Of a stretch of 64,000 bases of DNA, positions 58,122 through 64,000 are shown piece by piece. Origin of the DNA: Micromonospora sp. WMMA1363 (GTDB lineage Bacteria; Actinomycetota; Actinomycetes; Mycobacteriales; Micromonosporaceae); contig NZ_JAUALB010000001.1 in assembly GCF_030345795.1 (NCBI RefSeq), forward strand, positions 2,599,001-2,663,000, written 5' to 3'. Each line of letters opens with the position of its first letter. Within the stretch, counting starts at the first letter, position 1. A program made the translations under genes and the position numbers. The notes below the pieces were generated by a model. The model was not told the DNA's origin and did no database searches. It worked only from the letters and a program-made list of their open reading frames with translations.

Positions 58122-59502
58122 CGGCGGGTTGCCTCTCCTCGGCTCGGTCGGTGGTGTCCCGGGTCTCGGCCGGCTCGTCGCGGCCCGGGTCGCCCTGCTG
58201 GCCGGCCGGTTCCACCCGGCGCACCAGCACGGTGTCGATCCGGTTACGCCGACCGGTGGTGCCCTCGGCAAGGAGCCGCAGGCCAGCCACCTCCACCTCG
58301 GCGCCGGGGATCGGGACCCGGCCCAGGGACTGGGCGAGCAGGCCGCCCACCGTCTCCACCTCGTCGGCGGGCAGGTCAGTGTCGAACAGCTCGCCGAGAT
58401 CCTCCACGGGCAGCCGCGCGGTGACCCGCACGGCGCCGTCGTCGAGGTGCTCGACGGGCGGTCGCTCGACATCGTACTCGTCGGTGATCTCGCCGACGAT
58501 CTCCTCCAGGATGTCCTCGATGGTGACCAGGCCACCGGTACCGCCGTACTCGTCGACGACGATGACCAGGTGGTTGCGGGCGGCCTGCATCTCGGAGAGC
58601 AGGTCATCGACCGGCTTGGACTCCGGCACGAAGGTGGCAGGACGCATCAGCTCGGCGACCGCGACCTGCCGGTCGGCCTGTGCGCCACCCTGGGTACGCC
58701 GAATCAGGTCCTTGAGGTAGAGCACGCCGAGCACGTCGTCGACGCTCTCACCGATCACCGGGATCCGGGAGAAGCCGGAGCGCAGGAAGAGCGCCAGGGC
58801 CTGGGAGAGGGTCTTGTGCCGCTCGATCCACACCATTTCGGTACGCGGCACCATCACCTCTCGGGCGATGGTGTCGCCGAGCGCGAAGACCGAGTGGATC
58901 ATCTGCCGCTCGCCGTGCTCCACCACACCGCGCTGCTCGGCAAGATCCACCAGTTCACGCAGCTCCACCTGGGTGGCGAACGGTCCCTCCCGGAAGCCGC
59001 GCCCGGGCGTAACCGCGTTGCCGATGAGGATCAGCAGCGAGGCAAGCGGGTTGAGCGCCCGCCCCAGCCAACGCACCAGCGGGGCGACCGCCCGGCCGAC
59101 CGCATAGGCGTGCTGGCGGCCAAGGGTACGCGGTCCGACGCCGACCACGACGAAGCTCACCACGGTCATCGCCCCGGCGGTGACCAGCGCGGCGCGCCCG
59201 CCGGCGCCGAAGGTGTCGACCGCGACGAGCGCCACCAGGGTGGTCGCGCTCAACTCGGCGAGCAGCCGCAGCAGTAGCAGCAGGTTGAGGTGACGGACCA
59301 CGTCACCGGCGACGGCCTGCAGGGCACGAGCGCCGCGCGCGCCGTCCCGGGCCAGCTCGGCGGCCCGTGCCGGGGAGACGGCGGCGAGCGCCGCCTCGGT
59401 CATCGCGATCAGGCCGGCGAGCACAACCAGGCCGGCCGCGAAGAAGATCAGTTGCAGGTCGGGCAGGCCGGTCGCGCCGGCCGCCGCGGCGTGGGTGGAC
59501 AT
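58114..59502 (-). CDS. CNNM/CorC-family protein with CBS pair (HlyC/CorC)
   Basis: A 462-residue membrane protein. The DUF21/CNNM TM domain covers residues 15-200 ([20 protein letters not shown]). Two CBS motifs follow ([20 protein letters not shown] and [20 protein letters not shown]), then a CorC_HlyC domain ([20 protein letters not shown]). Relatives are linked to magnesium or cobalt efflux. The ATG overlaps the ybeY stop by one base (TGATG). Confidence 0.93.
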   Translation of the reverse strand: MSTHAAAAGATGLPDLQLIFFAAGLVVLAGLIAMTEAALAAVSPARAAELARDGARGARALQAVAGDVVRHLNLLLLLRLLAELSATTLVALVAVDTFGAGGRAALVTAGAMTVVSFVVVGVGPRTLGRQHAYAVGRAVAPLVRWLGRALNPLASLLILIGNAVTPGRGFREGPFATQVELRELVDLAEQRGVVEHGERQMIHSVFALGDTIAREVMVPRTEMVWIERHKTLSQALALFLRSGFSRIPVIGESVDDVLGVLYLKDLIRRTQGGAQADRQVAVAELMRPATFVPESKPVDDLLSEMQAARNHLVIVVDEYGGTGGLVTIEDILEEIVGEITDEYDVERPPVEHLDDGAVRVTARLPVEDLGELFDTDLPADEVETVGGLLAQSLGRVPIPGAEVEVAGLRLLAEGTTGRRNRIDTVLVRRVEPAGQQGDPGRDEPAETRDTTDRAEERQPADA

Positions 59503-59975
59503 CACCGGGAGCGGGTCGACCGCCAGCTGGCCAGCAGCCGGGCCTGGAGCGCGAACATCTCCCGCTCCTCCTCCGGCTCGGCGTGGTCGTAGCCGAGCAG
59601 GTGCAGCACCCCGTGCACGGTGAGCAGGTGCAGCTCGTCGGCGGCGGAATGCCCGGCGGTGGCCGCCTGCTTGGCCGCCACCTCGGGGCAGAGCACGATG
59701 TCGCCGAGCAGCGCGGGCTCGGCGCCGGGGGCGGCGTTCTCCCCCGGCCCGTGGTCGACGCTGCCCTCGTCCATGGGGAAGGCGAGCACGTCCGTGGGGC
59801 CGTCCCCACCCATCCACCGGTGGTTCAACTCGGTCATGTAGTCGATGTCGACGAGCAGCACGGACAGCTCGGCGAGCGGGTTGACCCCCATCTCGTCAAG
59901 GGCGTGCCGGGCGACGGCGAGCACGGCGTCGGTGTCGACGTCGACGCCGGACTCGTTGGCGATCTCGATGGACAA
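59502..59975 (-). CDS. ybeY: Endoribonuclease YbeY (16S rRNA maturation)
   Basis: A 157-residue zinc-dependent RNase with the signature [11 protein letters not shown] (H-x3-H-x5-H) and the conserved [20 protein letters not shown]. The start is TTG 59975, with GGAAG 5 nt upstream. No ATG or GTG fits the family N-terminus ([13 protein letters not shown]). It follows phoH by 19 bases and overlaps the CNNM gene. Confidence 0.94.
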   Translation of the reverse strand: MSIEIANESGVDVDTDAVLAVARHALDEMGVNPLAELSVLLVDIDYMTELNHRWMGGDGPTDVLAFPMDEGSVDHGPGENAAPGAEPALLGDIVLCPEVAAKQAATAGHSAADELHLLTVHGVLHLLGYDHAEPEEEREMFALQARLLASWRSTRSR

Positions 59976-59994
59976 CTGTCTTCCTTCGCAGTCG

Positions 59995-61056
59995 TTAGCG
60001 GCGCCGGCCGGCCCGGCCGCCGCCCTGGGCGGACCGCCCGGGCACGGCGTGCACGCTCTGCGCCTGCTGGTTGTCGCGCTCGGCGTCCCAGCGGGCGTAC
60101 GCGTCGACGATCTCCCCGACCAGCCGGTGCCGAACCACGTCGGAGCTGGACAGCTGGGCGAAGTGCACGTCCTCCACGTTGCTGAGGATCTCCCGGACGA
60201 CCCGTAGACCGCTGGTCGTCCCACCGGGAAGGTCCACCTGCGTGACGTCACCCGTGACGACGATCTTGGAGCCGAAGCCGAGTCGGGTGAGGAACATCTT
60301 CATCTGCTCGGGCGTGGTGTTCTGCGCCTCGTCCAGGATGATGAACGCGTCGTTGAGCGTACGACCACGCATGTACGCCAACGGCGCCACCTCGATCGTT
60401 CCCGCCGCCATCAGCTTCGGGATCGAGTCCGGGTCGAGCATGTCGTGCAGTGCGTCGTAGAGCGGCCGCAGGTACGGGTCGATCTTCTCGTTGAGGGTGC
60501 CGGGCAGAAAGCCCAGCCGCTCACCCGCCTCGACCGCCGGCCGGGTGAGGATGATCCGGTTGACCTGCTTGGCCTGCAGCGCCTGGACCGCCTTCGCCAT
60601 CGCGAGGTAGGTCTTGCCGGTGCCGGCCGGGCCGATGCCGAAGACGATGGTGTGCGCGTCGATCGCGTCGACGTAGCGCTTCTGCCCGAGCGTCTTGGGG
60701 CGGATGGTGCGACCGCGCCGGGAGAGAATGTTGAGTGTCAGGACCTCGGCGGGCCGCTCGGCGCTGCCCTGCTCGAGCATGCCGACGGTACGCCGGACGG
60801 CGTCAGTGGTCAGGGTCTCACCTTTCTCGATGAGTTCGAGCAGTTCGCCGAAGAGCCGCTCGGCGAGGGCGTTGTCCGCGGGCACGCCGGTGATCGTGAT
60901 CTCATTGCCCCGGACGTGCACGTCGCTGTTGACCGAACGCTCGACCAGTCGCAGGATCTCGTCACCCGCGCCGAGGAGATTGACCATGATCTTCGAATCA
61001 GGAACGGTGATCCTGGTCTGCGCCCGGGGCGGGCCGGGAGGTGAGGTGCTGGTCAT
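59995..61056 (-). CDS. phoH: PhoH-family ATPase
   Basis: A 353-residue ATPase. The core has Walker [36 protein letters not shown] and [20 protein letters not shown]. The N-terminal KH-like part is [20 protein letters not shown]. PhoH is usually encoded beside ybeY and is linked to RNA metabolism. ATG 61056 lacks a clear ribosome site but fits the family start. Confidence 0.95.
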   Translation of the reverse strand: MTSTSPPGPPRAQTRITVPDSKIMVNLLGAGDEILRLVERSVNSDVHVRGNEITITGVPADNALAERLFGELLELIEKGETLTTDAVRRTVGMLEQGSAERPAEVLTLNILSRRGRTIRPKTLGQKRYVDAIDAHTIVFGIGPAGTGKTYLAMAKAVQALQAKQVNRIILTRPAVEAGERLGFLPGTLNEKIDPYLRPLYDALHDMLDPDSIPKLMAAGTIEVAPLAYMRGRTLNDAFIILDEAQNTTPEQMKMFLTRLGFGSKIVVTGDVTQVDLPGGTTSGLRVVREILSNVEDVHFAQLSSSDVVRHRLVGEIVDAYARWDAERDNQQAQSVHAVPGRSAQGGGRAGRRR

Positions 61057-61207
61057 AGGTCGGGCCGAGTGGCCCTGAGCCACCTGCTCTCGTCTCGGCG
61101 CCGGGCCGGGCGGCACGGCGTGCGGGCGTTGCTCCCATCGTATCCGTTCAACAGCGCCGACACCGCGCCCATTTCCCGGGCCACCACCCCACCATGCCCC
61201 AACCCCG

Positions 61208-61264
61208 CGATCTTGCACTTCTGGTCGCCTGCGCGTCGCCCCTCCCGACGGAACCGCAAGATCG
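61208..61264. repeat. Imperfect hairpin of the intergenic repeat family
   Basis: CGATCTTGC (61208-61216) and GCAAGATCG (61256-61264) are perfect 9-bp arms. ATCTTGCACT recurs at 11250-11259, and the flank after the right arm recurs at 48271. Confidence 0.6.
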
Positions 61265-61281
61265 ACGAGGTGGGGTGCGGG

Positions 61282-62655
61282 TCACGGGACGCGGAAGGTG
61301 TGACGATCGAAGGTCTCCTGGGTCCGGGTGAAACGGTAGGTCGCCCAGTGCAGCCGGACCACTGTCCCGTTCCCGTCGCGGGTGAGCCGCAGCAGCTCAC
61401 CCACCTCCCGACCGGAAACCGTCCGGTAGACCTCCGGGCGGTCCGGTAGCGGGGCGAAGACGGCCGGCGGCTTGCCGGCCGGATCATCCGCCGCCCGAGC
61501 GCGCAGCGCACCGTCATGCCAGCTGAACACATACTCGAAGCCCTCGCCCCACCAACGGCCGAGCAGACCGCGGACCTCCGGCGGGGCCGGCGGACCGGGC
61601 CGCCAGGGAGCGATCTCGGCCGGGTCGTGCTCCGCGGCGGCGGCGAGTAGCCGGTGCGGCAGCTCGAACAACTCGCCGGCGGTGCCGGAGGAGCCGAGTA
61701 CCGCCGCACCCATCGCGCCGGCGGTGCCCTCGCCGCCCCGGCGGCCGTATACTCCGGCGAGAAAACCGGGCATAGCGCCGTCGTGGCCGACATGCATGAT
61801 CCGCTGGCCCTGCGGCACCATGATCAGCCCCAGCCCGAACCCGCCGGCCCAGAGCGTCTCGTCGGTGACCGTCGCCGGCCAGCGCATCTCCTCCAGGGTG
61901 GCGGGCGAGAGCACCCGGCCAGCCACGTCGAGCGCCGCCGGGTCGGCCAGGAAGGCCGCCCAACGGGCCATATCGCCCGCTGTGCTCCACAACTGTGCGG
62001 CCGGGCCGACCGCGCCGAAGTCGGTGGGCGGCTCCGGGTGCGCCTCGTCGGAGTACTCGTCGACCAAGAACCCGGTCGCGGCCCGACGACCGGGTTCCGC
62101 CGTGGTCGCGGTCAGCCCCAGCGGCGTCAGCACCCGCTCGGCGAGGACTTCCGTCCAGGTCCCGCCGCGCAGCGTGCCGGCCAGGTGGCCGAGCAGCGCC
62201 ATGCCGAGGTTCGAGTAGTGATAGCGGCGACCGTTGGGCAGCACCCGTTCGGCCCGGGAAAGATCAGCCATGAGCTGGTCGATGTCCGGCGCGCGCAGGG
62301 TGTCCCAGACATCGCCGTACGGCTCGCGCTGCAGGCCCGAGGTGTGCGACAGCAACCGCCGGATGGTCAACTCGCCGTGGGCCGGCAGATCCAGGTGCCG
62401 ACTCAGCGGGTCGTCCAGGTCGAGCAGGCCGTCGTCGCGGCACTGCATCGTCAGGACGGCCGTGAAGGTCTTGGTCACCGAGCCGATCCGGAACCGGGTC
62501 TGCGGATCCAGCGCGGTGTCGTTGCCGGTGCCACCGACCGTGCACGTCCACAACGGACGATCGGCACGGTGCAGGGCCGCCGCGACCGCCGGCACCCGGG
62601 CCCGCGCCTGGACCCGCCGTACCATCCGGTCGAGCCGGTCACCGACCGGTGTCAC
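61282..62655 (-). CDS. Serine hydrolase, class C beta-lactamase/DD-peptidase fold
   Basis: A 457-residue protein. The serine motif is FRIGSVTKTFTAVL (SxxK), the second motif YHYSNLGMALLGHL (YxN), and the third HVGHDGAMPGFLAG (HxG). No signal peptide is seen, so it is probably a cytoplasmic esterase or peptidase. A C-terminal beta domain follows. GTG 62655 overlaps the HIT gene stop by 4 bases, so it is coupled to it. Confidence 0.92.
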   Translation of the reverse strand: MTPVGDRLDRMVRRVQARARVPAVAAALHRADRPLWTCTVGGTGNDTALDPQTRFRIGSVTKTFTAVLTMQCRDDGLLDLDDPLSRHLDLPAHGELTIRRLLSHTSGLQREPYGDVWDTLRAPDIDQLMADLSRAERVLPNGRRYHYSNLGMALLGHLAGTLRGGTWTEVLAERVLTPLGLTATTAEPGRRAATGFLVDEYSDEAHPEPPTDFGAVGPAAQLWSTAGDMARWAAFLADPAALDVAGRVLSPATLEEMRWPATVTDETLWAGGFGLGLIMVPQGQRIMHVGHDGAMPGFLAGVYGRRGGEGTAGAMGAAVLGSSGTAGELFELPHRLLAAAAEHDPAEIAPWRPGPPAPPEVRGLLGRWWGEGFEYVFSWHDGALRARAADDPAGKPPAVFAPLPDRPEVYRTVSGREVGELLRLTRDGNGTVVRLHWATYRFTRTQETFDRHTFRVP

Positions 62656-63014
62656 GCAAGATCCCGGGCCAGCATCGGGCCGAGCGGAGCGCCACCGAGC
62701 AGATGCGCGTGCACGTGGAAGACCTCCTGGCCGCCATACGCCCCGGTGTTGAACATCAGCCGGAAGCCGTCGCCGAGCAGCCCCTCGTCCTCCGCCACCG
62801 CGGCGGCGGTGGCGAGCACCTGGCCGGCGAGCCCCGGGTCACCCTGGGCGAGGGTGGCCACGTCGGCGTAGTGCTCCTTCGGGATCACCAGCACGTGCAC
62901 CGGCGCCTTGGGGCCGATGTCACGGAAGGCGAGCGTACTGGGCGTCTCCCGGACGACGGTGGCCGGGATCTCCCCGGCGACGATGCGGCAGAACAGACAA
63001 TGAGGTGTGCTCAC
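62652..63014 (-). CDS. HIT-family nucleotide hydrolase
   Basis: A 120-residue HIT protein (HINT-like purine nucleoside phosphoramidase). PHCLFCRIVAGEIPATVV is the typical start, and the catalytic His triad is FHVHAHLLGG. GTG 63014 is chosen: TACACT sits 6 nt upstream, which predicts a leaderless start at the family N-terminus. A GTG at 63074 overlapping the rsmE stop would add 20 unrelated residues. Confidence 0.95.
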   Translation of the reverse strand: MSTPHCLFCRIVAGEIPATVVRETPSTLAFRDIGPKAPVHVLVIPKEHYADVATLAQGDPGLAGQVLATAAAVAEDEGLLGDGFRLMFNTGAYGGQEVFHVHAHLLGGAPLGPMLARDLA

Positions 63015-63070
63015 CGGGGCAGTGTAAGGAAGGGCCCCCATCGGCGCGACGAATTCCAGGGGTGCTCGGG

Positions 63071-63805
63071 TCACCAGCGCAAGAGGCGGGCGGCGAGCAG
63101 GGACAGGGCGGCGATGCCGGCCGTCGAGGTACGGAGCACGGTCGGGCCGAGGCGGACCGGGCGGGCGCCGGCTTCGACGAAGACGCCGACCTCAGCGTCG
63201 GTGATGCCGCCCTCCGGGCCCACGACCAACACGATCTCACCGGCATCGGGCAACTCGGCCATGGTCAGCCGATCCTCGGCCGCCTCGTGGAGGACGAACG
63301 CGGCGGCGGCACCGGAGAGCCGCCGGGCCACGGTCTCGGTCGATTCGTCCGGCGCCCCGGCCACCACCGGTAGCCACGGCCGGCGGGCCTGCTTGGCCGC
63401 CTCCCGGGCGGTGACGGCCCACTTCTCCCGGGCCCGGACGCCCCGCTCGCCCCGCCACCGCACCACTGATCGGGAAGCCGACCAGGGCACGACTTCGTCC
63501 ACCCCGACCTCGGTCATCGCCTGCACCGCCAGTTCGCCCCGGTCTCCCTTGGCGAGACCCTGCACCACGACGAGACGCGGGACCGGCGCGTCGACGTACC
63601 CCCGCGAGGTGACCCGGAGGTCGAGGACGCCCCGGCCGACGGCGGTGACCACTGCGGTGGCCGTACCACCGTGCCCGTCGGCGAGCAGGAGTTCCTCGCC
63701 GACCCGCAACCGCTGGACGGTGGCGGCATGGTGCCCCTCGGGGCCGCCGAGCGTCATCGCGTCGGCGATGGGCAGCGACTCGACCAGGAACAGCGGCGCG
63801 GACAC
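63071..63805 (-). CDS. rsmE: 16S rRNA (uracil1498-N3)-methyltransferase
   Basis: A 244-residue SPOUT methyltransferase. VQGLAKGDRGELAVQAMTEV and VPWSASRSVVRW lead to the knot motifs IVLVVGPEGGITDAEV and LGPTVLRTSTAGIAAL. GTG 63805 has TAGCCT 7 nt upstream (leaderless). A TTG two codons earlier is possible. It follows the probable dnaJ end, the standard order hrcA-dnaJ-rsmE. Confidence 0.95.
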   Translation of the reverse strand: MSAPLFLVESLPIADAMTLGGPEGHHAATVQRLRVGEELLLADGHGGTATAVVTAVGRGVLDLRVTSRGYVDAPVPRLVVVQGLAKGDRGELAVQAMTEVGVDEVVPWSASRSVVRWRGERGVRAREKWAVTAREAAKQARRPWLPVVAGAPDESTETVARRLSGAAAAFVLHEAAEDRLTMAELPDAGEIVLVVGPEGGITDAEVGVFVEAGARPVRLGPTVLRTSTAGIAALSLLAARLLRW

Positions 63806-63848
63806 GATCAACAGGCTAGCGGCCCCGGGCGGTCACAGGTACGCCGGC

Positions 63849-63910
63849 CACCCGGCACACCGCCGCGCAACAGCCGCGCCGCACCCACTGCACCCGGCAC
63901 ACCGCCGCGC
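63849..63910. repeat. 20-bp direct repeat upstream of rsmE
   Basis: CACCCGGCACACCGCCGCGC occurs at 63849-63868 and 63891-63910. Confidence 0.75.
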
Positions 63911-63973
63911 CGCACGCCACCACGGTGGCGACCCGGACAACCCGCCAAACGTCCCGGGCGGCGTCCGGACCGT

Positions 63974-64000
63974 TCAGGCGTGGCCGTTGAAGGCGTCGCG
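63974..64000 (-). CDS. dnaJ: Probable DnaJ C-terminus (cut by window edge)
   Basis: The last eight codons before a TGA read RDAFNGHA. Actinobacterial DnaJ proteins often end in LRDAFNG, and rsmE normally follows dnaJ on the same strand. The call rests on this short piece and on gene order. Confidence 0.55.
   Translation of the reverse strand, partial: RDAFNGHA

Overview
ORGANISM. The window is very GC-rich (about 70-73 %), with GTG and TTG start codons, many 1-4 base gene overlaps and strong GC bias at third codon positions. The gene set (XRE/DUF5753 regulator with DUF397, roadblock/LC7 protein, C39-like secreted peptidase, YtxH protein, IdeR/DtxR iron box) points to an actinomycete, most likely Micromonosporaceae (Micromonospora-like). 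That family assignment is inference. The backbone dnaG - dgt - glyS - SmtB-type regulator - uppS - recO - era - CNNM/CBS protein - ybeY - phoH - rsmE - dnaJ follows the order I know from the Mycobacterium tuberculosis Rv2343c-Rv2373c region, so most of the right two thirds is conserved chromosome core with insertions. LAYOUT. 1-7.6 kb: accessory block with an IS1182-type transposase remnant, a SWIM/SNF2 helicase, a DUF2786 protein, a divergent HTH protein, a HigBA-like toxin-antitoxin pair and tRNA-Met. 7.7-15.2 kb: FAD oxidoreductase coupled to an MMPL transporter gene broken by one in-frame amber codon, tRNA-Asn, YtxH protein, a polyprenyl (GGPP-type) synthase and a YihY/BrkB gene with an apparent N-terminal frameshift. 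15.2-20.6 kb: an ABC-2 exporter whose two permease genes are separated from the ATPase gene by a regulatory cassette (XRE/DUF5753-DUF397, two small proteins, PadR plus a membrane protein). 20.7-31 kb: a small conserved protein, dnaG, BCCT transporter, iron-regulated siderophore-interacting protein, dgt, VOC protein, roadblock protein and pyruvate phosphate dikinase. 31-38.4 kb: GH20 hexosaminidase, secreted C39-like protein, dusB, glyS and small proteins. 38.4-42.1 kb: Zur-type promoter, znuACB zinc importer, SmtB-type ArsR sensor and a membrane protein. 42.3-47.3 kb: long acyl-CoA dehydrogenase, epoxide-hydrolase-like protein and a TIGR03943/DUF318 membrane pair. 47.4-50.6 kb: TPP riboswitch and the YkoEDC ECF thiamine-precursor importer. 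51.1-64 kb: gnd, uppS, recO, DUF4097 lipoprotein, acyltransferase, era, cytidine-deaminase-like protein, CNNM/CBS protein, ybeY, phoH, serine hydrolase, HIT protein, rsmE and the last codons of a probable dnaJ. HOW THINGS WORK TOGETHER. Metal supply is a theme: an iron box controls the siderophore-interacting protein, and a Zur-like box controls znuACB, which is followed by a zinc-type ArsR sensor. Thiamine uptake is under TPP control. A PadR-type operator lies both at the padR promoter and upstream of the prenyl synthase, which may tie isoprenoid precursor supply to the exporter locus. ODDITIES. At least twelve genes share a leaderless layout, with a TANNNT-like -10 box 6-7 nt before ATG/GTG. 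Short perfect tandem duplications of 12-27 bp recur, mostly at gene junctions. One of them creates a chain of stop-start junctions with a 17-codon ORF between dnaG and its downstream gene. A 26-bp-arm perfect palindrome ends two convergent genes and has a degenerate sibling about 30 kb away, also between convergent genes. No CRISPR array or rRNA gene was seen.
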